A stretch of DNA of 64,000 nucleotides, taken from Phytophthora colocasiae (taxonomy: Eukaryota; Oomycota; Peronosporomycetes; Peronosporales; Peronosporaceae). The position numbers and the translations under genes were made by a program. The notes below the pieces were generated by a model, which was not told the origin of the DNA, ran no database searches, and saw only the letters and a program-made list of their open reading frames with translations. Each line of letters begins with the position of its first letter. Position 1 is the stretch's first letter. Where the stretch lies: positions 1-64,000 of the forward strand of contig JAGKQI010000043.1 of assembly GCA_018806915.1 (NCBI GenBank). The letters run 5' to 3'. Positions 31,511 through 42,380 of this stretch are shown piece after piece.

Positions 31511-33350
31511 ACCCCGACGCTGCTGACGAAGCAGCCGAGGACCTTAATCTCCTCAGCTGCGAAGACGCACTTGTCGATGTTGGCATAGAGCTTGTTAGCT
31601 CTCATGACCTCAAACACTCGACGGAGGTGCTCCCGATGCACCTCTATAGCCGTCTTGCCTCCGTCGGCACGGCTATGGACGAATATATCGATCCAGCGCG
31701 CTATACAGCGTGCAGCCGGCCATGTTGTTCAACAACACATCCTTGCGAGGGATCGGCGTCTGTGCTGGCACAGTCGCGCTGATCAGCTTATTGTAAGCAT
31801 AAACCAGACGCCACTTCCCGTTCGGCTTGCGAACGCAGAAGGTTGGCGTCGAGTGCGGGGACTTCGATTCCCGTACCATTCCCGCTTTCGCCTTAGCGGC
31901 GAAGAACGCGTCAATGACGTCGCTCTGCTCTCGGGGCAGGGGCCATTGACGCGTGACACAATACTTTGTGCCTGGCACGAGATCAATCTCGTGCCTGATC
32001 CCTCGGTCTGGTGGGAGCTTTGAGGGTGGGTCCTTAGACACCACGTCCTCAAACTCCTTCACTAAAGGATACAACGGATCCTTCGGATTCTTCAGAATCT
32101 CGGAGCCCGCACGCGACGCACGCTGCTTCCGGAACTCCTCCAGGACGTCTTCGTCCATCACTGAGGAGGAGTTCAACTCCTCTGGAGTGGGCTCCGGCCT
32201 AAGGAGAACCATCTCCGATATCTCCCCGGCCTTCAACTCGGCCAGGAAGTCCTCCATCGCGACTTCCTCGAGGTTCAATAGCTCTGATACCTCAGGCAGG
32301 GGTGCCAACTTGATGGCCCCCGCCTTCACGCGATGCCCGGTCACGCCGTCGAAGATGTGATAGCATTCTTCGACCGACTGTGACCTAGGAGCCTTTAGCT
32401 CCTGTCCCAAGTCCTCGTGGACTTCTTCGGGATGGTATTCTACTAACCCCGGCTTACGGCCATGGCGTGGGGTTAACTTACCCACGCCAGGTGATGCCAC
32501 TACGATGGCATCACGAGCCCTCATGGCTCCGTGCGGAACTGCGTTACCCGCATCGGAAGCACCCTTGGTGTCTTCCTGATTAGTTATGGTCTGAGCGACC
32601 TTGCGTGGAACTACTTCTCTCACGCCTGGTGATGCCACTACTTCGGCATCGCGAGCCCTCTTGGCTTCCTGCGGAACTCTTTCATCCGCTTGTGGACCTA
32701 AGTTACCCACCTGGTTAGTGCTCTCGGGCACTACCACAGTCGCAGCCTGTACGTCGCTGCGACTTCGTGCGTGGGGCCCTACTGTCGTTGCAGACCCACA
32801 CGTAGGGCAAGGGCCTCCGCCCGTTGCCCCGGCCATCCATGGCCCACGATCACTTCTCGTGTGGGGCGATGTAGCACCGACTACACCAGTCCCCAAATGC
32901 TCCTCGGACGCTGCCGCGTCCTGGCGGTTCCAGCAAACGCCCTTAGTCCTGACAGAGGTGGGAACATGACTCACCAAAGTTCTGTCAGAGACTGCAGACC
33001 GGCTAGCCCCAATGGCTTTGCCGCGCCAATCGATCCAGGGCTCGTGCTTCTCAAGCCACGGCATCCCTAGGATCAAATCGTACTTGTCCATCTCGAGGAC
33101 AATGAACGACTCCACGCTGTCGAAGTCCTCAAACTTCACAGCCAGATCCACCTGGGCCTTTGGTACTTCCACCACCGTACCATCGGCTAGTCGTACGGCG
33201 ACTAGCCCACTTCTCGCTCTCACGTAGAGCGTCCTCAAACTTGTCGCGATTCCTCGCGACAGTTTGTCGGCGAGCAAAGTTCTTGCTCGCCCCAGAGTCT
33301 ATCAAGACTCTAAAGGGGTTGTTAAACCCCCGTACACCCGCGTGTACCAC
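31511..33350 (-). pseudogene. Gypsy family B protease and partial RT, copy 2
   Basis: In minus order: protease (FRVLIDSGASKNFARR near 33310-33265, then LILGMPWLEKHEPWIDW in a second frame), a long linker, and RT up to YSALD (31685). The next bases correspond to DIFVHSRA, so about 60 residues around motif A and the YxDD motif are deleted. A short RT stretch (LYANIDKCVFAAEEIKVLGC) continues to 31511 and ends against family A. The 534-codon frame 33277-31673 is otherwise open. Without the RT active site this copy is dead. Confidence 0.75.
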
Positions 33351-33359
33351 CAGCAGCCC

Positions 33360-34493
33360 ACCGCTGCCCTTCTCCGCTTTGAGAGTCCCAAGACTCTCTG
33401 GGGCTAAATCTCCACTGCGTGTGCCTCCCGCACCACCCGCATGGGGACTTAGTGTTTCCCCAGTAGGGCGCCCCGCCCCTACTGGTCCCCGGAATTCCCC
33501 TGACTCTTGGGCGCCGGCTTCTTCCAGCGGCCCTTAGAGCCAGGGGCTTGGAAGATCTCTTCCATTGCCCCCCCCCAGAGGGGCAGACACGTGCGATGTG
33601 TCTGAAACGCCGCACTCGAAACAGCGGATGCGTTTCTGCTCGGCGAACCCCAAGTCCATAGGGGCTGGTCCGGAACCTGCTCCATTTCCAGGGGCACTGG
33701 CTGACGCCGTCGTCGGCCCGCTGTGGCCTTGCCACGCAAAGGCAGGACTCTGAGTCTGTGTATGGCTATACTTCTCCTGGAGCGCGACTTGTATCGCCTC
33801 CTCCATAGTATTGGCCTGCACGCGGAACAACTGCGTGCGGGCCGGGCTTACTCTTAAGCCGGCCATGAACACAGTTACTTGGATGTGTTCAGGTAGAGGA
33901 TTCCCCACCAGAGACGCCGTGAGAACGCGCATCTCCTGGATGTACTCGTGAAGGTCACGTTTCCCTTGCTTGCAGGCTAGGAAGCGTGACCGCTGGCGAT
34001 ACTCATAGTTCGCCGGGAGGAATGCGGCCCGGAGCTGTTCGCACAGCTGGGCCCAGGATGTAAAACATCCAGGCGACGTCGCTTCGCGCGTGTACGCCCA
34101 TGTCTTCGCTCGACCTCCGAGGTTAGACAACGCGAAAGCGACTCGGAGTCGCTCCACCGAGATAAGAGCCACCTCCATGGCGATCTCAACTTCTCGGATT
34201 CAGAAGTGAAGGTTCTCACCTTCTTTCCCTTCATAGGGAAGAACCTTGAGTCTTAAAGGCTTGGGTTGAGCCGACCTCGGTTCAACCACAGGAGCCTCAA
34301 AGGTTCCTCGAACGTGCTCGATGAGCCCACGTTCGTACATGTCGAACGCCGCCACGCGTTCGACCTGCTCGGCCGGCGTCGCCGCAGCCAAGCTTCGGAA
34401 GGCATCCATCCCAAAGATGCCCGCCATCTTCCGGACTGACTCAAACTGAGAGTCGGTCAAGTGAGGAAACTCACTTCGATCCATGGTGGCCAA
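33360..34493 (-). pseudogene. Gypsy family B gag, copy 2
   Basis: Starts at an ATG at about 34493-34485 (MDRSEFPHLTDSQFESVRKM), passes a frame change near 34200, and continues as VAFALSNLGGRAKTWAYTRE and RSRFLACKQGKRDLHEYIQE to a knuckle region where CFECG and RHIARVCPSG lie in different frames (about 33620-33570). The C-terminal Pro/Gly/Arg stretch overlaps the beginning of protease. It corresponds closely to copy 1 at 20102-21262 and is followed upstream by its LTR. Confidence 0.7.
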
Positions 34494-34568
34494 CTACTTC
34501 TGGCCACAGAGGATTCAGGTAATCAATCTACCCGCGTAGGCGTAGGATTGACTACAAGTGCTACCAAG

Positions 34569-34884
34569 TGTGACGGGGGTCACACAGCACTTCACACAGA
34601 GGAAGGCTTGGAGTATACAAACTCCTAGTGAACGGCAGTTCACTCGGTCCCCAAAGACTTGGGGAGACTAACTAAAGATTAGGTAGATTTAAGACTGAAT
34701 ATATTATAGATACTTGTTAGCTTGGCCTGCAATACAAACTAAAAGATATCTATAGTGTAACCTATATAGAAGGTGATAGGTGGCTGCGGAGCCACCTGCC
34801 ACGTGTCACCGTGATCTGTGACACACCAAATGTATCCACTTCGGAAGAGTGACTAAAGTCACTCTTCAATGTAACCCCGTTACA
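34569..34884 (-). repeat. Gypsy family B 5' LTR, copy 2
   Basis: 316 bp with outer end TGTAACGGGGTTACA and inner end GTCACACTTGG on the minus strand; the primer-binding site TGGTAGCACTTGTAG follows from 34566 downward. No partner LTR was found because the element is truncated at 31511. The flank 34885-35050 is AT-rich with nothing recognisable. Confidence 0.7.
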
Positions 34885-35054
34885 CTTTGCCTGCACTCTT
34901 CATCCACACAGTTTTGGGTTCAACAGTTTGAGTAGGTAAATACTCAAAATTTATTGCTACATGACACCACAGCTATTTTAGAGTCTAGCCAGTGCAAAAA
35001 GGTTACGCGAAAACGTAAATACATTGTTAGTTTAAAAAAAATAAAATTAAAAAA

Positions 35055-35360
35055 TTACAAACCAGTTTGGTCGGCATTATAAACTCGGTCAGTACAGAGT
35101 TCCGCCATTTTTTGCTGCACCTTTTCCCCAAACTCGGAAGCCTTCTCTGCTGAGTCAGCTGGGGTCTTCTGGCTTTGGCGCGTGCGTCGGCGGATGCTCA
35201 GGTCATTACGACGCAGAGACGAACGAAGCCAGGTATGTGAGGCAGCAAAACGTGGGGGGAGTGCGCGCCATTGCGAATTTCTTGCTGGATAGTTACAGTT
35301 TAGCGTGGTTTTTGTACTCTGAATTAGGAGATCTAGACTTGTGCGCTGTTCCATTCTCGA
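35055..35360 (-). pseudogene. pogo/Tigger-like transposase N-terminal fragment
   Basis: The frame contains LRRNDLSIRRRTRQSQ and ends VYNADQTGL. This is the end of the CENP-B-type DNA-binding region and the start of the DDE domain (NADQTG) of pogo-like transposases common in oomycetes. The catalytic domain stops abruptly at 35055. Confidence 0.6.
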
Positions 35361-35561
35361 TATGTGATTGGTTGAAGTGCAGTCTGAATTAGGAGATCAC
35401 TCTGAAGTAGGAGATCTCAAATACAGTACTCGTCTAATCATCGGTGGCGTAAACAACGTATCGTAATCATCGCGAGATCGTATTGGACCGGTTCGGGTTG
35501 ACCGGTTAATGGGTACAGCTGGTACACAGTACCCAAGATCAGCAACCCTCAATACGCCCCC

Positions 35562-35790
35562 TCAATGCGAACACGCGTGGATGCCGAGAGCAGCCGTCAG
35601 ATCCGTGTGACGAGGTCCCGGGAGTGCCTTCGTCATGATATCCGCCAGCATCACAGAAGTATCGCAATACTCGAGCTTCACTTCACGCTTCACTTCGACG
35701 CGGATGTGGTGGTACTTGATGTCGATGTGCTTGGCGCGACCGTGGTTCACTGGGTTCTTTGTCATCTTGATGCACGACTGGAATCTTTAG
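35562..35790 (-). pseudogene. Copia RNase H C-terminal fragment
   Basis: Reads KNPVNHGRAKHIDIKYHHIR then YCDTSVMLADIMTKALPGP, the conserved end of Copia Pol. It belongs to a different Copia family from the RNase H at 24185-24838. Nothing else of the element is present. Confidence 0.65.
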
Positions 35791-35792
35791 TT

Positions 35793-35884
35793 AGTGCCCC
35801 CAAAGCTTTGGGGACGGAGTGAACTGCCGTTCACTAGGAGTTTGTATACTCCAAGCCTTGAAGTGCTGTGTGACCCCCGTCACA
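35793..35884 (+). repeat. Gypsy family B LTR fragment
   Basis: Inverse match to 34569-34663 and ending CCCCCGTCACA, the inner end of the family B LTR. It is a 92-bp remnant. Confidence 0.55.
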
Positions 35885-36145
35885 ATAGCACTCAGCCAAC
35901 CACGTTGTCAGGAAATAACTCTCGACTGATGTGTATATTTAGTGGTTGTGGCAGTACGCTTTGACAGCATTGACTCCGCTACAGCAGTACCATCCGTAGA
36001 TGCATTAGCTGCTCGTTTACCGCCCCTTGTCATCTTTTAAATCTTTTAATAGTAAAACATATTAAATGACACTTGTGATTGTGCGTTATCACAGTTACAT
36101 GAGATCTACTCACCCCATGCTAAAAAAAGTTTTCTTTGGGGAAGT

Positions 36146-36667
36146 GTGATACGCCGTGACATTTACGCTGTCGACCAGCTACTGGCCATGAAGTGGGTAA
36201 AATCGTGCTGGCGCGATGTACCAAAGGATCTTGTCTTGAATTGCTTCCGACACACAGGTATCGTGCTGGGTCGAAGCTCATCTCGACGGTCCCGCGAAGA
36301 AGTTGACAGCATTCTGCGAGGGAAACTGCTGTCGTGTTTGGAGCGACTACGGGTTCGTGACCCGATGAGCGTAGAGGATTTTGGTTGCAAAAATCCAGCA
36401 GAGGACGACACAGAGATCGAAACACTGACACGCGAGGACCTATTAAACGATTCGACGGACGGTCTCTTTTTGAGCATGGCGTCAGAACATACCGACCTAG
36501 ATGATACCGTCGAAGGTGAAGAAGCTGTTGCTACGTCGACGGAGCTCACAACAAAAGCGAAGGTCGACGCCGTTCGCAATGTGCTGTTCCTGTTGCCAGA
36601 TCATCCTGATATCGAGCAAAAGCTGCTCTCCGGTCTCCGCACGCCAAGGTTTGGTAATTTTCCGTAA
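36146..36667 (+). pseudogene. pogo/Tigger-like transposase C-terminal fragment
   Basis: A 173-codon frame reads DQLLAMKWVKSCWRDVPKDL then VLNCFRHTGIVL, typical of the region after the DDE core in pogo-like transposases. The remainder is acidic and low in complexity. The DDE core itself is not present. It may belong with the N-terminal fragment at 35055-35360, but the two face opposite ways. Confidence 0.55.
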
Positions 36668-36910
36668 CTATTGCCGATATTTGCAATGTCATATTGCCAT
36701 AATTGATTGCTCCTGAACCCCAAAAACATGCATTTTTTTATACAGGTCAGTGTTGGCTATAGCCAAATGAGTCGTTGACATGTGTGGTTGTTTTGGCAAT
36801 GGATGGTAGCGAGAACTATCGCCAAACGGGTGGTGTGGCCACGTTTGCACACAGGGCACACGTGTTATTACAGTTGCTTGTCACTTCCCAAAAGCACCCG
36901 AAGTCGCTAA

Positions 36911-37064
36911 TGTGACGGGCTTCTTTCACACGGTCGCCGTGCACCACGGCGACCAATTAGATTAGCTTCTAAATTGTTGGTTCACGGCGCCCGGGTCGGG
37001 CGCCACCCAGACTGACTAAACCAGAGTTACATTTACCACAAACAAGGAGCACCGCCCCGTTACA
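36911..37064 (+). repeat. Family D 5' LTR
   Basis: 154 bp; contains two strong hairpins, GGTCGCCGTG/CACGGCGACC (around 36933-36955) and GGCGCCCG/CGGGCGCC (around 36987-37004). Very short for a Gypsy LTR. Confidence 0.8.
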
Positions 37065-37436
37065 TCTGGTAGCACTTAGTAGTCCGTCCACACGACCATG
37101 AACGACGCTTCCTATTTCACTAAAGGGGCTGGTGCTGCCTTCGAGCATGCCAGCTTCCCCCACTTGTCCGCCTTCGAGTGGGAGGCGCTACACCGCCTTG
37201 CCGCGGTGTCCGGAGAAGGAGTTATCAAGACCTTGCTGACTGCCGGAACGGAAGAAGATCAACGACTGGCTGCTCACGAGTTCATGGCGCGTGAGCTCGC
37301 CGACCAAGAACAAGACTGATATCGTGAAGCTCGATGTCTCCTGCTACAGTGGCGATGGCGCCGCTCGCCTCCAGCTGAACCGCTGGTTCTGTGAGATCGA
37401 CATCGCGATCGAAGCTCGGCAGCTGTCTACCGAGTT

Positions 37437-37895
37437 TGTAATGGGTCTACCTAGACCTATTAGATGGCGTACACGTGCGCTTACGTGTATGAGGAAGCGT
37501 GCAATTAGAATAGACTTAATTTAAGTATACTTATTTAAATAAGTATAATTAAATCAAATATAACTAAATTAAACTGCAAAATACCGTAAAATGAGAACTG
37601 TTATTGAATTTGGCATAAGCCAATTATGGACCTCCTAAAACTGTTTGTTATCTATTTCTAAAGGGTCTGCCAACGTGTGTTGGCAGAAACTCTGCTCAGT
37701 GATTGGTAGAAATCCGTTACTTTCTACCAATAATATGCACAAATGCACACGAACCATCCAATAATGAGGTTCGCCCATGTATCCATTGGTGTGTACAGCA
37801 CACCAAGGTCTGAGGCCCATTTCCAACCTCTAACAGTTATCGCAACTGTTAGAGTTACAAGTGGTACAACCACTTGTACGTGTAACCCCGTTACA
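37437..37895 (-). repeat. Family A 3' LTR
   Basis: Minus-strand ends TGTAACGGGGTTACA and ATTACA. Differs from the 5' LTR by one indel in the run near 37677 and about three substitutions; two of these fall in the loop of the hairpin TAACAGTT/AACTGTTA, leaving the stem intact. Confidence 0.9.
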
Positions 37896-37996
37896 CCATC
37901 CCCCCGTTAAGATTCGACGCATCGGTCTCGATACGTCAATCAACAGAACTTGACAAGACCGTCAAGTTCCCGAGAGAAATCCGAGTTCATTTCGCA

Positions 37997-39544
37997 ATGG
38001 ACTCGCCAACGCCCACGTCTCCGTCCGCTTCTGCGGACGCGCAAGCCTCACCTGCTGCCTCTGCAGCAGGAACAACGACCTCAGCAGTGCTCACTAGCAC
38101 TGCTGCTTCCAGCGGTCCGACAGAGAAGCTCTCTGTCACTAAGTACCATGCTCTCCATAAGGAGAAGCATGAGAAGAAGAAGAAGTCTTCTTCTCTAGCA
38201 GAGATTAAGAATCCTGCTGTCCCTCTCAAAGAACTCTTTGGAGAGGACTACGAAGACATCCTCGACTACGAGGAGGATGTCGAGGAGGGGGAGGTTGATG
38301 TCAAGGCTCCCGCTCCCGTGTCTTCGTCCGAAGACACGTCAGACCCACCCGTGGGATCTCGACGACCTCGTGATGAGGCCTCGGACGCTTCAAGCTCGAA
38401 GTGTCCGCGCAGTGATGATGAAGCGTCCCCCATGTCGAGGGCGCTCACTGCCCCGCGCACTGATCCGCCAGTGCGCACACCATGGATGCCTACTGAGGCA
38501 GAAATCCATGACCGGTTCGGTGCTAGTTCACCACCGAACCCGATACTGTTGTACTCATGCAACAGTATCAACGACGACGACGTCGCCGCTAAGGTTGTCT
38601 TTGAGTCCGAGACTCAAAGACGCGACTACTATATCGGGCTCTTCCACGAGCTCCGATATTATGCAGCGAAGAAGACTTCGCGCAAGAGCAAAGTGCCAGA
38701 GTGGCAGGCACTTTGTCAGTCGTGGAACGCCTTTGTTGATAACTTCAACAAAGACCCGAAGGCGTATCGCGAGCGCGTTGCTGCGGCTCGCGATCGCTAC
38801 TACACTTACACTACGCGTGGTAAGTGTGAACGCCTCCATGATCAGTCCATGGAAGCGGGGATCCCATGTGCCGTTCCCTTTGGTACACCCTGTCCGTGTT
38901 GCCAACCTTTGGCAACACGTCTCACCGAAAGTGATCTCCTGGGGTACACGGTCGTCCGTGTACCCGATCACATCAAGGAGCTCCGTGGTCGTATTGTGCC
39001 ACGCGAGGCTCCGAGTGCTGTGGCTAACCGCAGCACTCCTCGTGCAGGGTTTAACCCTGCAAGTTATGGTGGGCTTCGTACGCCCTCACCATTTTCGGAA
39101 CGTCCTCCATCAGGACGTTCCGCGGCTCCCACGTATCTCGATGGGGAGGAAATCCTCTCCAACGAATACGAAAACGAACCTCTTGAGAGTTCGTTCTCTT
39201 ATGAGCCACGATCCGCTCCACAATCCAGCGGATCGCTCCACGCGCGTCGCGCAACGGCGGCGGAGGGGGTGGGAACACTCCCTCCGCATGGTCAACGCTA
39301 TGACCATGACGATCGTGCCCTGCACGATCGAGTTGCTGCGCTGGAGCAGACACAGAGCGCTGAGATAGCTGCTCTGAAGCACGAGGTTCGTGTCCTCCGT
39401 GCTGAGGTCTGCGAGGCAGCTCAGACTGCCTCGAACCTCTCGTCCGGTCTTGGGACGAGAGTGAGCCGGTTGATCGACCGTGTCGACGGTCTCGAGAAGG
39501 CCTTCCAGGCCTCTCGCACTCCTCAGTCGGACTACCAACCCTAG
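37997..39544 (+). CDS. Antisense ORF of family A with a Cys cluster and coiled coil
   Basis: A 515-codon frame opposite to the element's own genes. It starts 101 bp inside the 3' LTR and ends 494 bp inside the 3' end of pol. Residues 1-45 are Ser/Ala/Thr-rich; about 50-65 Lys-rich (KEKHEKKKKSSS); 70-150 acidic and Ser-rich. The central part has a Trp-rich helix (PEWQALCQSWNAFVDNF, about residue 235) and a Cys cluster, C-x13-C-x7-C-x2-C, ending CPCC near residue 302, followed by RLTES. Residues about 440-510 form a coiled coil (VAALEQTQSAEIAALKHEV). The frame has no lesions although pol and gag do. The Trp/Cys part resembles the antisense ORF of family D. Function unknown; a nucleic-acid-binding or regulatory protein is possible. 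Confidence 0.65.
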   Translation: MDSPTPTSPSASADAQASPAASAAGTTTSAVLTSTAASSGPTEKLSVTKYHALHKEKHEKKKKSSSLAEIKNPAVPLKELFGEDYEDILDYEEDVEEGEVDVKAPAPVSSSEDTSDPPVGSRRPRDEASDASSSKCPRSDDEASPMSRALTAPRTDPPVRTPWMPTEAEIHDRFGASSPPNPILLYSCNSINDDDVAAKVVFESETQRRDYYIGLFHELRYYAAKKTSRKSKVPEWQALCQSWNAFVDNFNKDPKAYRERVAAARDRYYTYTTRGKCERLHDQSMEAGIPCAVPFGTPCPCCQPLATRLTESDLLGYTVVRVPDHIKELRGRIVPREAPSAVANRSTPRAGFNPASYGGLRTPSPFSERPPSGRSAAPTYLDGEEILSNEYENEPLESSFSYEPRSAPQSSGSLHARRATAAEGVGTLPPHGQRYDHDDRALHDRVAALEQTQSAEIAALKHEVRVLRAEVCEAAQTASNLSSGLGTRVSRLIDRVDGLEKAFQASRTPQSDYQP

Positions 39545-42233
39545 GTAGTCCGTGCTGCACGTACGGCTTCAACCGCCCGACGTAGAAGGTCGGGTGGAGC
39601 CTCATGCTGGACGGTATGTCCAGCCGGTACGCGTTGCCGTGCCGTTCAAGTACTTTGAACGGCCCAATGAATCTTGGAGCAAGCTTGCTTGCTCCAAAGT
39701 CAGACACTGCATGTCTAGGTAGGTTTTGTGTAGCTAACAAAACTAATGAACCCTTTTCGAATTCATTTGTGTTGCCTCTACCAACAGTATCAGCGTTCAG
39801 CTTCTGTCGATCGACAGAAGCTGCGATAGCATCCTGGACAAACCGTATGACGGCTTGTCTTCGCTGGACAAAGTCTAGCGCACCCGAGCTGAATCCTTTC
39901 AGCTTGTCGCCCTTGTCAGCAGCAGGCCCTGCCTGCTCGCTATCATCTCTCATGTCTGTGCCCGGCACAGACATCGCGCGCTCGTTCCTGCTCGAACGAG
40001 ACGTCGCACGCGTCACCGCAGCTGATAGTGTGCTGCTATCAGTTGCATTCTGCGGTTGTTCGGACGCAACCGTAGATCCTCCCCCACTTAAGGAGGAAGC
40101 TACCCCGCCGAGCATGCTCGGCAATCGTGGATGCCTCATGGCGTTCACGTAGAACGGTGTATGCCCTGTCGAGGCATGCACCGAGTTGTTGATGGCAAAC
40201 TCTGCCATCGGCAAGCACTCGCTCCAATGCGGGAACGAGTGAGCGTAGCTCTTCAGCGTGTCACCCAGTACGCGGTTGACACGTTCGGTCTGTCCGTCCG
40301 TCTGCGGATGATCCGCAGTCGACATTGACAATTGTGAACCAAGAAGTGTAAACACTTCTTGCCAGAACCGCGCTGTGAAGCGTGGATCACGGTCCGACAC
40401 AATGTCGAGCGGCATGCCATGGTGTTTGAACACCATGTCAACAAACAGTCGCGCAGTCTGCGCGGCTGTAACAGTAGCCGGGACGGCAGCAAGATGAACC
40501 ATCTTGCTGAATCTGTCCACAAAGACAACGATGCCCGTCCTCCGCTTGCTGTCAGGCGGAAGACCGAAGACAAAGTCCATGGACATGGACTGCCAACACT
40601 CCGACGGAGTCGGTAGTGATTGAAGAGGAGCCTGCGAGAACTGCGCAGGCTTCACGCGTTGACAAACCTCGCAAGCACGTACGTACTTGCGCACCCACTT
40701 GTACTGGTGGTGCCAGTAGAAGTCACGCGTGAGAAGAGTGTATGTCTTCTCACGACCCGGATGCCCTGCCGTGGGGGCATCGTGATACTCGAACATGATC
40801 CTCAACCGGAGGTCATGATCATTCGGAACGACAATGCGATCCGCATTGTCGTCTACCGCACTGTACAACAGTAGGCCTTCGTGTACACGATAGCGGTGTA
40901 CACGAGCTCGAAGATGAGGGGTTAGCTTCCGACGTGCCACGTCGGAAGGTGCTGCGAGGAACTCCAGCAGCCCCTTCGCGTCTGCATCCCTTGCATACGC
41001 GTTCTTCACGTCGTCAATCAACGTTGACGACGGCACACTTGTCCTCACGACGCCAACAGCGTTGGCGTCGACCGTCTCCGCATAGTCAGGTCGACGCGAT
41101 AACGCGTCGGCCACTACATTGAGTCTTCCGGGTTTGTACTCCACCCGGAAGTTGTACTCCGCGAAGAAGGACAACCATCTCGCCATACGTTGCGAGATGT
41201 GCGGCGACTTAATCACCGTACGCAATGATGCGTGGTCTGTATAGACCACGAACGGTCTACTCCCAAGTAGATACACTCGGAACTTTGCGAGTGCATACTT
41301 CATGGCAAGGATCTCCTTGTCATGTACGGGATAGTTACGCTCAGCTGGCTTCAGCTGACGCGATTGATAGTAGACTACACGATCACGCCCTTCGTGATCG
41401 TGCTGCATCAATGCACATCCGATTGCAAAGTCGGATGCATCACACACTACGTGGAATGGACGATCTTGGTCCGCCACGGCCAAGATCGGCGCTTCAGTCA
41501 AGCCCTGCTTGACTGCACCGAATGCCTTCTCGCACTCGGTCGTCCAAATCCACTCAGCTTCTTTCTTAAGAAGCTGTGACAACGGGCGAATCTTGCCCGC
41601 ATAGTTCTCCACGTACTTGCACAAGTACGTGGCAAGCCCAAGGAACTGCCTCAGTTCCTTCACATTGGATGGCGTGGGCCATTCATTGATCACTCTGACC
41701 TTCTCTGGGTCAGGGCGCACGCCGTCTTTCCCCACGAGACACCCCAGCACGGGTATCTCGCTCGCCCCGAAGATACACTTCTTCAGGTTCGCATAGAGCT
41801 TATGTTTCCTCATAAGCTCTAGCAGCTTCCGGAGATGCACCTTGTGCATCTCAATGTCCGTCTTCCCGTTCACAGCCCGGCTGTGGACGAACACGTCGTC
41901 GAAGTAGCTCGGTGCGAAGTCGCGCACCGAGCGCAATAGATGTGTCACGCATCTATTGAACGTCGCAGGGGCGTTCTTAAGCCCCTGTGGCATGACGAGC
42001 CACTCCCAAAGCATACCGCTTGGAGTGCTTACCGCTGTGAGAGGTATGTCCCTCTCACGCATGAGGATTTGATAGAATCCATCACGCAGATATAGAGCAC
42101 TGAAGATAGTGCTCAAGGCCATCGAATCGATGATAACATCTTTTCGCGGTATCGGCGTCTGCGCCGGTATCGTCGCATCGTTCAGCTTGTTATACGCATG
42201 AACGATGCGCCAGCCGTCCTGTGGTTTCTTCAC
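39051..42233 (-). pseudogene. Family A RT, RNase H, integrase and chromodomain
   Basis: 1060 codons open. RT motifs: DGWRIVHAYNKLNDATIPAQ at the start and SYFDDVFVHS with YxDD at residues 110-113. Motif A reads FSALYLRDGF, where the usual catalytic Asp (ALDL) is Tyr. RNase H: HVVCDASDFAIGC and VVYTDHASLR. Integrase: HDAPTAGHPGREKTY...CEVCQRV (HHCC), DRFSKMVHLA, SDRDPRF and HPQTDGQTERVNR for the D,D,E core. A chromodomain closes it (RFRIRWRGFPPHRDTWEPRN, about residues 1010-1030). The frame is cut from the linker by a one-base loss near 42275, so RT lacks its first part, and the Tyr change should abolish polymerase activity. Confidence 0.85.
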
Positions 42234-42380
42234 ACAGAACGTTGGAGCACTGTGCGGGGACTTTGACTCCGCACTTGACCTGCAAGACGACGACTTTCAA
42301 AGAAGTCGTCGATCGCTTGCACTTGTTCACGCGGCAGTGGCCACTGCCGTGTAACACAGTACTTCGTGCCCGGCACGAGA

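Noticed and set aside
38238..39368. 376-codon frame overlapping the family A antisense ORF
   Set aside because: It is a +1 frame shadow with Arg/Thr/Ser bias and no counterpart in family D; only the 515-codon frame shows domain-like composition.
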